Origin: Nocardia spumae
GTDB taxonomy: Bacteria > Actinomycetota > Actinomycetes > Mycobacteriales > Mycobacteriaceae
Length of the DNA: 64,000 nucleotides
Reading direction: 5' to 3'
NCBI RefSeq assembly: GCF_020733635.1
Contig: NZ_JAJFZL010000001.1
Coordinates: 6,572,001 to 6,636,000 of the forward strand
Both the position numbers and the translations under genes were made by a program. This document shows positions 35,307-42,897 of the stretch, one piece after another. Every line of letters begins with the position of its first letter. Position 1 is the first letter of the stretch. The notes below the pieces were generated by a model that was given only the letters and a program-made list of their open reading frames with translations, was not told the origin of the DNA and did no database searches.

Positions 35307-35428
35307 CGCTCTGTGTTCGTCTTTCGCTGATTCAGCTCCGCCCCAGGCCGGTCACCACTCGATCGGCGCCGCCCGCCGCGCATCGGCGCCGATTCCCCAC
35401 GACCCGCCCGGGTTCGCCGTTCTTGTCG

Positions 35429-36457
35429 TCAATCCCGCTGTGCCGCTGCCGGTTTCCGATCAGCAGCGGTGGCGCTGTCGAAGGACCGGGCAATCGCCTG
35501 CACCCACCCGCGGGGACTGAGCCCCTCCGGTGGTGCGATCCAGCGCGCGTCGACGATCTCGTCACCGAGCGGATTACGAGCCCAGCGGGCCACCCGGTCG
35601 GCGCGTTCGACGACCGATCGCGCGGGATTTCCGGCCGCCGCCAACTCCAATCCACCACCGGTCTGCAGATACAGCGCGTCCATGATCTGCGCCACCTGGT
35701 CCGATGCCTTGAGCTGAGTCGCCGACACGGTCTGTTCGTGGGCCACGACCTCCGGGAAACGTTTGATCATCGTCCGATGCAGGGCCCGGATCTGGCGCAG
35801 CAGCAGTCGCGCGCGTACCCAGAGCTCGATGACGATCCATACCGCGCCGACCGCGATCAACAGACTCGCCACCTGCCAAGCCGGCCAGTACCAGCCCGGA
35901 TCACCGGGACGTACCGGCTGTTGACCGATGGCCAGCCGTCGAATCGAGAGTGCGGCAAGCAATCCCGCGACCATCGTGCCCGCGGTGTAGAGCGCGATCC
36001 CGCGCCCCAGTGCCGTCCAGTCCAGATTGCGCAGACCCGTCACCGCGATGAAGACACAGCCCGCCAATGTCATGACCCAGCCGAACAGGATCGACCACAT
36101 GATCGTAGCCGCGATCACGACGGCGCCGAAACCATAGACCAGCCAGGCGATTTGGCGCAGATTCCGGCGGGAGACCACAGGCCAGGCGGCGGCCGCCACC
36201 ACCGAGGTGGCCACGGTGAACAGCAGCCAGGTCGCCACTACCAGGCGATCGGCCAGATTCTCCCCGTTGATCCCCTGCGGCAGTAGATGATCCACCGCGA
36301 CGCCGATCTCCGGAATGCCCAGGGTGGCCGCGCCCGCGACCGCGGCGACCGCGATCACCACCGCCACTCGTGCGGTGGTCGCGGGTTTCACCAATACTCG
36401 GCCGATTCGCGCACCGGCCGCCATCCAGACCAGCAGGGCCGTCAACCAGAACGTCAT
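35429..36457 (-). CDS. multi-pass membrane protein with cytoplasmic tail (MAB_1171c-type)
   Basis: A 342-residue protein with six or seven hydrophobic segments in the first 212 residues, such as VAVVIAVAAVAGAATLGI near 31-48 and WQVASLLIAVGAVWIVIELW near 193-212. A polar tail of about 130 residues follows, containing HRTMIKRFPEVVAHEQTVS. I recognise the layout as that of the 'MAB_1171c family putative transporter', often found beside XRE and ImmA/IrrE genes in actinobacteria; no substrate is known to me. It lies 91 bases after the ImmA/IrrE gene, separated by a long inverted repeat, and is probably co-transcribed with it. Confidence 0.75.
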   Translation of the reverse strand: MTFWLTALLVWMAAGARIGRVLVKPATTARVAVVIAVAAVAGAATLGIPEIGVAVDHLLPQGINGENLADRLVVATWLLFTVATSVVAAAAWPVVSRRNLRQIAWLVYGFGAVVIAATIMWSILFGWVMTLAGCVFIAVTGLRNLDWTALGRGIALYTAGTMVAGLLAALSIRRLAIGQQPVRPGDPGWYWPAWQVASLLIAVGAVWIVIELWVRARLLLRQIRALHRTMIKRFPEVVAHEQTVSATQLKASDQVAQIMDALYLQTGGGLELAAAGNPARSVVERADRVARWARNPLGDEIVDARWIAPPEGLSPRGWVQAIARSFDSATAADRKPAAAQRD

Positions 36458-36489
36458 TCTCTACCCTGTTTCCTTCATCGCATCTTCTG

Positions 36490-36555
36490 CGGATGACCGA
36501 GGGGCCCTACGTGGTCAGGCATGCTGCCGCCTCCGGGCCGTGACTCGGTCATCCG
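36490..36555. repeat. 12-bp inverted repeat between ImmA/IrrE and membrane genes
   Basis: CGGATGACCGAG (36490-36501) pairs perfectly with CTCGGTCATCCG (36544-36555). The right arm covers the ImmA/IrrE stop codon (36549-36551). The 42-base loop has further GGGCC/GGCCC pairing potential. It could attenuate transcription or change translation between the two genes. Confidence 0.6.
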
Positions 36556-37061
36556 AGTGCCTCGTCGAATCGGAGCACCGAGACGCCCGCGCCCCGGTTG
36601 TTGAATACGCGTAGTCGGGTCATGAGCATGCTGGCGAAGGTTTCGGCCTCCCATTCGTACTGTTCGTCCTGACCGTCGTCGACGATCTGCTGGTGTGCGC
36701 GCTGCGACAACATGTAGGCGATCAGATCGTCGCTGGCCTCCAGGGTGACCTCGGCGGCCGGTTCGCCCGGATGGTCGAAGACCACATGCCCCAATTCGTG
36801 GGCCAGGGTGTGATCGCGACTGGGCAGTGCCGCGGCCAGCACGATCACATCCTTGTCGGGATAGCTGCGGCGCTGACCACAGACACCGGGGCCCAGCTCG
36901 GCGTCGGCGATCTCGATGAGGCGGCCGCGTTCGGCCGCGATCGCCAGCACCACCTCGTCGAGGGTGGTGGCGTCGAAATCGGCGGCCACCGCGCAGACCG
37001 CGTCGACCGCGGCCGCGACCCGGCGATAGGAGCGGCCCGTCTGAATCCGGCTCTCGGTCAT
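36549..37061 (-). CDS. ImmA/IrrE family metallopeptidase
   Basis: A 170-residue zinc peptidase-like protein. HELGH at residues 88-92 is the metal-binding and catalytic motif, and EWEAETFASMLM further on supplies the third ligand. ImmA/IrrE peptidases typically cleave an XRE-family repressor when signalled. I chose ATG 37061, seven bases after AGGGG; an in-frame ATG at 37076 overlaps the upstream stop (ATGA) and would add five residues. A helix-turn-helix partner (the EspR-like protein) lies across the downstream membrane gene. Confidence 0.86.
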   Translation of the reverse strand: MTESRIQTGRSYRRVAAAVDAVCAVAADFDATTLDEVVLAIAAERGRLIEIADAELGPGVCGQRRSYPDKDVIVLAAALPSRDHTLAHELGHVVFDHPGEPAAEVTLEASDDLIAYMLSQRAHQQIVDDGQDEQYEWEAETFASMLMTRLRVFNNRGAGVSVLRFDEALG

Positions 37062-37072
37062 CTCACGGCCCC

Positions 37073-38356
37073 TCATGCCCTCGGTCCGAAGAACTCCGCG
37101 CGTGCGGCATCGACACGCGCCTGCGCGGCGGCGGCGCTCTGGAAGCTGACCGCGCCGGATCCGGCGGCGGCCAGTGCCATCGCGATGACACCGCCGAGGA
37201 CAGCCAAGGTCTTGACCTCGGGCAGACCGCTGGCGGCCGCGGTCGGACGGACCGCGGGATTCGGAGCGACCGGCGCCGGAGCCGCGGGAGCCGCGGGGGC
37301 GGCCGGCGGTGCGGCGGGAGCCGGCGGCGGCACCGCGGCCGGCGCGGCGACAACCACCGGGGCGCCCGGAATGCCGGGCACCGCGGGCATCGGCGGCACC
37401 GGCGGAACGGCGAGCGGCGGAGCCGCCGGCACGGCCGGAGACGGAACCGGTTGCAGGAGTAGCAGCAACAGGAGCGGGGACGCCGCGGCCGCGGAACCGA
37501 CTGCCGCCGAACCGGTCACCGCGGAACCGGTGCCGAGCAGCACAGCCAACACGGAACCCGTTGCGGCGGAACCGGTTGCGGCCAATCCGGCGAGGGCCGA
37601 ACCCGTCGCGGCGGTTCCCAGTCCGGTCAGCCCGGCGAGCGCCGAACCGGTACCGGCCAGCGCCGAACCGGTGGCGGCGGCGGCCGCGGATCCCGTCGCG
37701 GCCGCGGCGGATCCGGTGCCCGCCAACGCGGAACCCGTAGCCGCGCCCACCGAACCCGTTGCCGCGGAACCGGTTCCGGCGAGTGCCGATCCGGTGCCAC
37801 CCAATGCGGAACCGGTCAGGGCGGATCCGGTGGCGGCCGATCCCGCCGCGGCCGAACCCACTGCCGCCGAACCGGTCCCGAGAATGCTGAAGAGTCCGGC
37901 GAAGCCTTCCTCGCCGACGACAGGGGTCGGGGCGACGGGCGGCGCGGACGGACCGGAGACCTGGCCGGGTGCGGGGGCGGACGAGGCGGCCGCGCGACCC
38001 GGAATCGACAGTGTGCTGTCGTACTGCGCGTCATCGCCCGGAGTCGAGCCCGCCGACCCCGCGTTCGATGGCGTACGGGCCACGAGACCGGCCGAATCCC
38101 GCCGATCGGTGGCGTCCGGTCGCTGCGCCGGAGCACTCGGATCGGTGGACGCGGACGGCCGTGACAATTCCGGCCGGGGCGCGACCGGCCCACGCTCGGA
38201 TTGCGCGGGTTCCTGCTGTGCCGACCCGGTGCCCAGCGGAAGCGGGGCGGGTTGCTGCGGCGCTGGTTGCGCATTGGCCACGAGCGGGCCCAGTACCCCG
38301 CAACTGGCTATTATCCCGGCCACCGCTATCACGCGCGCTATGCGACCCATGGTCAT
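37073..38356 (-). CDS. exported Gly/Ser/Ala-repeat protein with C-terminal membrane segment
   Basis: A 427-residue low-complexity protein. A signal peptide ends ANA at about residue 29; IASC at 16-19 could instead be a weak lipobox. A Pro/Ser/Ala-rich region follows to about 130, then roughly 20 units of (T)GSA(A/L/V) from about 160 to 290, a run of seven leucines, and a Pro/Val/Ala-rich section. Near the end is a hydrophobic helix (VKTLAVLGGVIAMALAAAG) with a short charged tail (QARVDAARAEFFGPRA). The ATG at 38356 has AAGG seven bases upstream. It is first in a tight operon with the ImmA/IrrE gene. I do not know a family; a cell-envelope surface or structural role is a guess. Confidence 0.75.
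   Translation of the reverse strand: MTMGRIARVIAVAGIIASCGVLGPLVANAQPAPQQPAPLPLGTGSAQQEPAQSERGPVAPRPELSRPSASTDPSAPAQRPDATDRRDSAGLVARTPSNAGSAGSTPGDDAQYDSTLSIPGRAAASSAPAPGQVSGPSAPPVAPTPVVGEEGFAGLFSILGTGSAAVGSAAAGSAATGSALTGSALGGTGSALAGTGSAATGSVGAATGSALAGTGSAAAATGSAAAAATGSALAGTGSALAGLTGLGTAATGSALAGLAATGSAATGSVLAVLLGTGSAVTGSAAVGSAAAASPLLLLLLLQPVPSPAVPAAPPLAVPPVPPMPAVPGIPGAPVVVAAPAAVPPPAPAAPPAAPAAPAAPAPVAPNPAVRPTAAASGLPEVKTLAVLGGVIAMALAAAGSGAVSFQSAAAAQARVDAARAEFFGPRA
37477..37880 (-). repeat. imperfect codon-level repeat encoding (T)GSA units
   Basis: This stretch consists of degenerate short units encoding GSA with two to six other small residues between them. On the plus strand it reads as repeated GGAACCGGT-like blocks. 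The units differ in codon third positions, so the array is not recent slippage alone. The boundaries are approximate. Confidence 0.7.
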
Positions 38357-38682
38357 GCGCTTGCCTTCCCTCAACTTCTCAGCGCAGATTTATACCCGGT
38401 CGCTACACCCTCCGGGACTGAACGAATGCGGCCCATCTTAACTGCCGACAGTTTGCTCGCGCAGCAAGATCGTGTGAGACAGCCCACTGACCACGGTGTC
38501 GCCCCCTCGGCATCGTTAGCCGCCGCGAGGACAACGATCGCCTGTCCGCAACCTCCGTGCTCCTCGAATCCCCAGCGGCACAACGCTATTCAACGACACA
38601 GCGCAGGCCGATCGCCGCCGCGGGAAGGTGCGGCGAGGCTCGATCGGCCCGCGCTGTGTGGCGGTCGGACAGGTTGCGGTGA
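38357..38682. other. intergenic stretch upstream of the repeat-protein gene
   Basis: This region of about 326 bp separates the repeat-protein promoter from the end of the next minus-strand gene. It holds the leader of the repeat-protein gene and a long terminator hairpin (38596-38659). A 70-codon minus-strand frame at 38371-38583 has no convincing start signal and I do not call it. Confidence 0.5.
38596..38659 (-). terminator. long terminator hairpin after the 38683 SDR gene
   Basis: ACACAGCGCAGGCCGATCG (38596-38614) pairs with CGATCGGCCCGCGCTGTGT (38641-38659) with one mismatch. The loop itself can form CGCCGC/GCGGCG. Confidence 0.7.
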
Positions 38683-39600
38683 TCAGGCTCCGTAAACCGG
38701 TTCGGGGTCAGTCGATTTGGCGATCAACTCGCGCACCACCGGCCCCAATTCGGACGGCTGCCACCGGGCTCCGCGATCCTCGGCGATACCGTGCCGCCAG
38801 CCGTCGGCCAGCGCGACCTTGCCACCCTCGACCTCGAACATGCGCCCGGTCACGCCGGCCGAGTCCGGGCTGCCCAGCCACACCACCAGCGGCGAGATGT
38901 TCTCCGGCGCCATGGCATCGAAGCCGTCGTCGGGACGCGCCATCATGTCCGCGAAGACGGTTTCGGTCATCCGGGTCCGCGCCGACGGCGCGATGGCGTT
39001 GACGGTCACCCCGTAGCGGCCGAATTCCGCTGCGGCAGTGATGGTCAGCGCGGCGATACCGGCCTTGGCGGCACCGTAGTTGCCCTGCCCGACGCTCCCC
39101 TGCAGGCCCGCACCGGAACTGGTGTTGATGATGCGCGCATCGCGGGTGCGACCGGCCTTCGATTCCGCGCGCCAGTACTCCGCGGCGTGACGCATGGTGG
39201 CGAAGTGACCCTTGAGGTGCACGCGAATAACGGCGTCCCACTCCTCCTCGGCCAGATTGACCAGCATCCGGTCGCGGACGATACCGGCATTGTTGACCAC
39301 GACATCCAGTCCGCCGAAGGTCTCGACGGCCTGGCCGATCAGCCGCGCGGCCCCGGCCCAGTCGGCGACGTCGTCGCCGTTGACCACGGCCTTGCCGCCG
39401 GCCTGCACGATCTCCTCGACGACCTGGGCTGCCGGCGAATCGACGCTGGGCGCGCCGTCGAGCTCGGCACCCAGATCGTTCACCACGACATTGGCGCCCG
39501 CCGCGGCGAAGGCCAGCGCGTGCGCCCGGCCGATACCGCGTCCGGCCCCGGTCACGATCACGGTGCGTCCGGCACAGATCCGTTCGGGATTGTCGGTCAT
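38683..39600 (-). CDS. short-chain dehydrogenase (Rv3548c-like), HIP pathway
   Basis: A 305-residue SDR with TGAGRGIG at about 18-25, NNAGIV near 105, and the catalytic set in the span INTSSGAG...GNYGAAKAG. A C-terminal extension of about 60 residues follows, as in Hsd4A-type enzymes. In M. tuberculosis Rv3548c and Rv3549c belong to the KstR2 regulon, which degrades the steroid C/D rings and propionate side chain. It lies 54 bases after the 39655 gene in the same operon. The exact substrate is not established. Confidence 0.85.
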   Translation of the reverse strand: MTDNPERICAGRTVIVTGAGRGIGRAHALAFAAAGANVVVNDLGAELDGAPSVDSPAAQVVEEIVQAGGKAVVNGDDVADWAGAARLIGQAVETFGGLDVVVNNAGIVRDRMLVNLAEEEWDAVIRVHLKGHFATMRHAAEYWRAESKAGRTRDARIINTSSGAGLQGSVGQGNYGAAKAGIAALTITAAAEFGRYGVTVNAIAPSARTRMTETVFADMMARPDDGFDAMAPENISPLVVWLGSPDSAGVTGRMFEVEGGKVALADGWRHGIAEDRGARWQPSELGPVVRELIAKSTDPEPVYGA

Positions 39601-39654
39601 ATCTGGTGTCTCATTTCCCTAGTGCTGCAGTGGTTTTCGATGTCGATACCCAGG

Positions 39655-40425
39655 TCAGGCGTTGGCGGCGTCCAGGAACGCGGGACGTTCACCGCCGCCG
39701 TGCACGATCAGCGAGCCGCCGTTGACGTAACCGGCCAGCGGTGACGACAGGAAGACCGCGACCCGGCCGATGTCCTCGGGCGTGGCGAGACGACGCAGCG
39801 GCACGGTCGCCTCGACCGCGGCGATGCCGGCGTCGTCGCCGTAGTGCAGATGACTGGATTCGGTGCCGACCATGCCGACGATGATCGAATTGACCCGCAC
39901 CTTGGGCGCCCATTCGACCGCCAGCGACGACACCAGACTGTCCACCCCGGCCTTGGCCGCGCCGTACGCGGCGGTACCCGGTGAGGGGCGGTGGCCGCTG
40001 ACACTCGAGATCATCACGATCGAGCCGCCCTCGTCCTGTTCCTGCATCACGGCATTCGCGGCCTGCGAAACGAGCAGCGGAGCGAGCAGGTTCAGCTCGA
40101 CGATCTTGGCATTGAAATTGCGCGACGCGGTGGCGGTCGGGGCGAACGGCGCCCCGCCGGCGTTGTTCACCACATGGTCTATGCGGCCGTGCCGCGCCAC
40201 GATCGTATCGATCAGACCGGTGACGGCATCGCCGTCGCGCACATCGCACGGCAGGAACTCCGCGGTGCGCCCGGAACTCTCGATCGGCGCCTCACCGGGA
40301 CGGCGAGCACACACCACGACGGTCGCGCCGGCGTCCAGATAGACCCGGCTGATACCGGCGCCCACTCCCCTGACGCCACCCGTTACCAGAACGACGGATC
40401 CGGACAGGTCCACTTCGATTGCCAC
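39655..40425 (-). CDS. short-chain dehydrogenase (Rv3549c-like), HIP pathway
   Basis: A 256-residue SDR starting MAIEVDLSGSVVLVTGGVRGVG. The cofactor motif TGGVRGVG is at about 15-22, NNAGG lies near 88, and catalytic Ser, Tyr and Lys are in ISSVSGHRPSPGTAAYGAAKAG. It is divergent from echA20, and the KstR2-type box at 40437-40450 lies 11 bases upstream of its ATG. It probably oxidises a hydroxyacyl-CoA in HIP breakdown; the substrate is inferred only from the regulon. Confidence 0.87.
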   Translation of the reverse strand: MAIEVDLSGSVVLVTGGVRGVGAGISRVYLDAGATVVVCARRPGEAPIESSGRTAEFLPCDVRDGDAVTGLIDTIVARHGRIDHVVNNAGGAPFAPTATASRNFNAKIVELNLLAPLLVSQAANAVMQEQDEGGSIVMISSVSGHRPSPGTAAYGAAKAGVDSLVSSLAVEWAPKVRVNSIIVGMVGTESSHLHYGDDAGIAAVEATVPLRRLATPEDIGRVAVFLSSPLAGYVNGGSLIVHGGGERPAFLDAANA

Positions 40426-40436
40426 CGTGCTAACCT

Positions 40437-40450
40437 ACCAAGCACTTGCT
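40437..40450. promoter_or_regulatory. KstR2-type operator, SDR/echA20 divergent promoter
   Basis: ACCAAGCACTTGCT matches AnCAAGnnCTTGnT at every fixed position, and the arms extend outward (CAAGC/GCTTG). It sits between the two divergent genes, 11 and 25 bases from their starts. Confidence 0.88.
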
Positions 40451-40475
40451 TGTTTTGCCAACGAATGGACATGCG

Positions 40476-41240
40476 ATGGGGATCAACCGTCACACCGAGG
40501 CCTCCGGTATCGAGGTCGTCACGATCGACTATCCGCCGGTCAACGCGCTGCCCACCGCAGGCTGGTTCGGCGTGGCCGATGCGATTCGCGAGGCCGGGCG
40601 CAATCCGGAGACCAAGGTGGTCGTGCTGCGCGCCGAGGGACGCGGCTTCAACGCCGGCGTCGACATCAAGGAGATCCAGCGCAACCCGGGCCACCAGACG
40701 CTGATCGATGCCAATCACGGCTGCTTCGACGCCTTCGGCGCCGTCTACGAGTGCCCGGTGCCGGTGATCGCGGCGGTGAACGGCTTCTGCCTGGGTGGCG
40801 GAATCGGCCTGGTCGGCAATGCCGATGTCATCGTCGCCTCCGACGACGCGACCTTCGGCCTGCCCGAGGTCGAGCGCGGCGCGCTCGGCGCGGCCACCCA
40901 CCTGGCCCGCCTGGTCCCCCAGCACATGATGCGCACGCTGTTCTACACCGCGTCCACCGTCACCGCGCAGCAGTTGCACCACTTCGGGTCGGTGCACAAG
41001 GTGGTGCCGCGGGCCGAGCTCGATTCCGCCGCCCTCGAGGTCGCGAAGAACATAGCCGCCAAGGACGGCCGGGTCATCCGGGCCGCCAAGCGTGCGCTCA
41101 ACGGCATCGATCTGCAGGATGTGCACCGCAGCTACCGCTACGAGCAGGGCTTCACCTTCGAGCTGAATCTCGCGGGTGTGGCCGATGAGATCCGGGCGCG
41201 GTTCGACGAGGATCTGGCTGCGAAGAAAGAGGGGAAGTAG
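40476..41240 (+). CDS. echA20: EchA20, ring-D-opening crotonase-family hydrolase
   Basis: A 254-residue crotonase-fold enzyme. The oxyanion segments are FNAGVDIKEIQ at about 65-75 and NGFCLGGGIGLVGNADV at about 105-121. EchA20 (Rv3550) opens steroid ring D of a HIP-derived CoA ester in M. tuberculosis. The ATG at 40476 gives the expected N-terminus (MGINRHTEASGIEV). ipdA starts two bases after its stop, so the operon is echA20-ipdA-ipdB-ipdC. Confidence 0.91.
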   Translation: MGINRHTEASGIEVVTIDYPPVNALPTAGWFGVADAIREAGRNPETKVVVLRAEGRGFNAGVDIKEIQRNPGHQTLIDANHGCFDAFGAVYECPVPVIAAVNGFCLGGGIGLVGNADVIVASDDATFGLPEVERGALGAATHLARLVPQHMMRTLFYTASTVTAQQLHHFGSVHKVVPRAELDSAALEVAKNIAAKDGRVIRAAKRALNGIDLQDVHRSYRYEQGFTFELNLAGVADEIRARFDEDLAAKKEGK

Positions 41241-41242
41241 CG

Positions 41243-42124
41243 ATGCGGGACAAGCGGATTTCGTTGGAGGAGGCCGTCTCCCAGCTGCGCAGCGGGATGA
41301 CCATCGGCCTCGGCGGCTGGGGTTCACGACGTAAGCCGATGGCGTTCGTGCGGGCCCTGTTGCGCTCGGATGTCACCGATCTGACGGTGGTCACCTACGG
41401 CGGACCGGATCTCGGACTGCTGTGTTCGGCGGGCAAGGTGCGCAAGGCCTACTACGGATTCGTCTCCCTGGATTCGGCGCCGTTCTACGATCCCTGGTTC
41501 GCCAAGGCGCGCACCGGCGGTGAGCTGGTCTCCCGCGAAATGGACGAGGGCATGGTCAAATCCGGCCTGCAGGCAGCCGCGGCGCGGTTGCCGTTCCTGC
41601 CGACCCGGGCCGGACTGGGCTCGGATGTGCTGCAGTTCTGGGACGGAGAACTGCGCACCGTGGCCTCGCCGTATCCGGATGCCGACGGCCGCACCGAAAC
41701 CCTGGTCGCGATGCCGGCACTCACCCTCGACGCCGCCTTCGTCCACCTCGACCTCGGCGACAAGCACGGCAATGCCGCCTACACCGGTGTCGATCCGTAC
41801 ATGGACGATCTGTACTGCCTGGCCGCCGAGCGCCGCTATCTGTCGGTGGATCGGGTGGTCGAGACCGAGGAGCTGGTGAAAGCCGTTCCGCAGCAGGCGA
41901 TCATCCTCAACCGGATGATGGTCGACGGCGTGGTCGAAGCGCCGGGCGGCGCGCACTTCACCCTCTCCGGTAGCCACGGCCGGGACGAGAAATTCCAGCG
42001 CCACTACGTGGAAGCGGCCAAGGATCCCGAGAGCTGGGCGGCGTTCAAGGCCCGCTACCTGGACGTCTCCGAGGCCGACTATCGGTCCGCGGTCGCGGAA
42101 TTCGCGGCGGAGCAGGCGAAATGA
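41243..42124 (+). CDS. ipdA: IpdA, COCHEA-CoA ring-opening hydrolase alpha subunit
   Basis: A 293-residue protein of the CoA-transferase fold (MRDKRISLEEAVSQLRSGMTIG; GGWGSRRKP; DLGDKHGNAAYTGVDPYMDD). IpdA with IpdB forms a hydrolase that opens the last steroid ring (ring C), rather than moving CoA between acids. Length and neighbours match Rv3551. An ATG at its stop codon (ATGA, 42121) precedes the better ipdB start. Confidence 0.93.
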   Translation: MRDKRISLEEAVSQLRSGMTIGLGGWGSRRKPMAFVRALLRSDVTDLTVVTYGGPDLGLLCSAGKVRKAYYGFVSLDSAPFYDPWFAKARTGGELVSREMDEGMVKSGLQAAAARLPFLPTRAGLGSDVLQFWDGELRTVASPYPDADGRTETLVAMPALTLDAAFVHLDLGDKHGNAAYTGVDPYMDDLYCLAAERRYLSVDRVVETEELVKAVPQQAIILNRMMVDGVVEAPGGAHFTLSGSHGRDEKFQRHYVEAAKDPESWAAFKARYLDVSEADYRSAVAEFAAEQAK

Positions 42125-42138
42125 CTACAGGAGGGTCG

Positions 42139-42897
42139 ATGACCGACACCACCACCGTTACTCGCGCGGAGGTCTGCGCGGTGGCCTGCGCCGAGATCTT
42201 CCGGGGCGCGGGCGAAATCATGGCCAGCCCGATGTCGCCGACCCCCACCATCGGGGCCCGGCTGGCGCGGCTGACCTTCGAACCGGATCTGCTGCTCTCC
42301 GACGGCGAGGCGCTGTTCCTCGCGGAGACCCCGGCACTGGGCGCCAAGGCGCCCACCGAGGGCTGGATCCCGTTCGGCAAGGTCTTCGACGTGGTGGCCT
42401 CCGGGCGGAGGCACGTCGTCATGGGCGCCAACCAGATCGACCGCTACGGCAATCAGAATCTGTCCGCCTTCGGCGCGCTGCAGCAGCCGAGCCGGCAGAT
42501 GTTCGGTGTGCGCGGCGCACCGGGCAACACCATCAACCACCCGACCAGCTATTTCGTGCCGAAGCACAGCAAGCGCGTGTTCTGCGAGACGGTCGACATC
42601 ATCTGCGGAATCGGCTACGACAAGATCGATCCCGAGAATCCGGCCTACCGGTTCCATCACCTGCATCGCGTGGTGAGCAACCTGGGCGTCTTCGACTTCG
42701 GCGGACCCGGCCACACCCTGCGGGCGCTGTCGCTGCATCCCGGTGTGACCGCCGAGGAGGTCGCCGAGAACACGGCCTTCGAGGTGGCCGGACTCGACAC
42801 CGCCGAGGTCACCCGGATGCCCACCGAGGAGGAGCTGCGGCTCATCCGTACCGTGCTGGACCCCAAGGGGATTCGGGAGAAGGAAGTGGCCTCGTGA
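42139..42897 (+). CDS. ipdB: IpdB, COCHEA-CoA hydrolase beta subunit
   Basis: A 252-residue CoA-transferase-fold subunit. It contains ACAEIFRGAGEIMASPMSPTP, AETPALGAKAPTEGWIPF, HVVMGANQIDRYGNQNLSAF and the C-terminal LDPKGIREKEVAS. I chose ATG 42139, which follows AGGAGGG, over the ATG at 42121 that overlaps ipdA, because the ribosome site is strong and the length then matches Rv3552. It acts as a complex with IpdA. Confidence 0.93.
   Translation: MTDTTTVTRAEVCAVACAEIFRGAGEIMASPMSPTPTIGARLARLTFEPDLLLSDGEALFLAETPALGAKAPTEGWIPFGKVFDVVASGRRHVVMGANQIDRYGNQNLSAFGALQQPSRQMFGVRGAPGNTINHPTSYFVPKHSKRVFCETVDIICGIGYDKIDPENPAYRFHHLHRVVSNLGVFDFGGPGHTLRALSLHPGVTAEEVAENTAFEVAGLDTAEVTRMPTEEELRLIRTVLDPKGIREKEVAS

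Noticed and set aside
36693..38441. Very long plus-strand open frame (over 580 codons) opposite the repeat protein and peptidase genes
   Set aside because: It is the antisense shadow of the GC-rich repeat and of the HELGH gene. It has no ribosome site, and the minus strand has a signal peptide, motif and start signals.
38371..38583. 70-codon minus-strand frame upstream of the repeat-protein gene
   Set aside because: There is no ribosome site, the composition is biased, and it overlaps the promoter region of the next gene.
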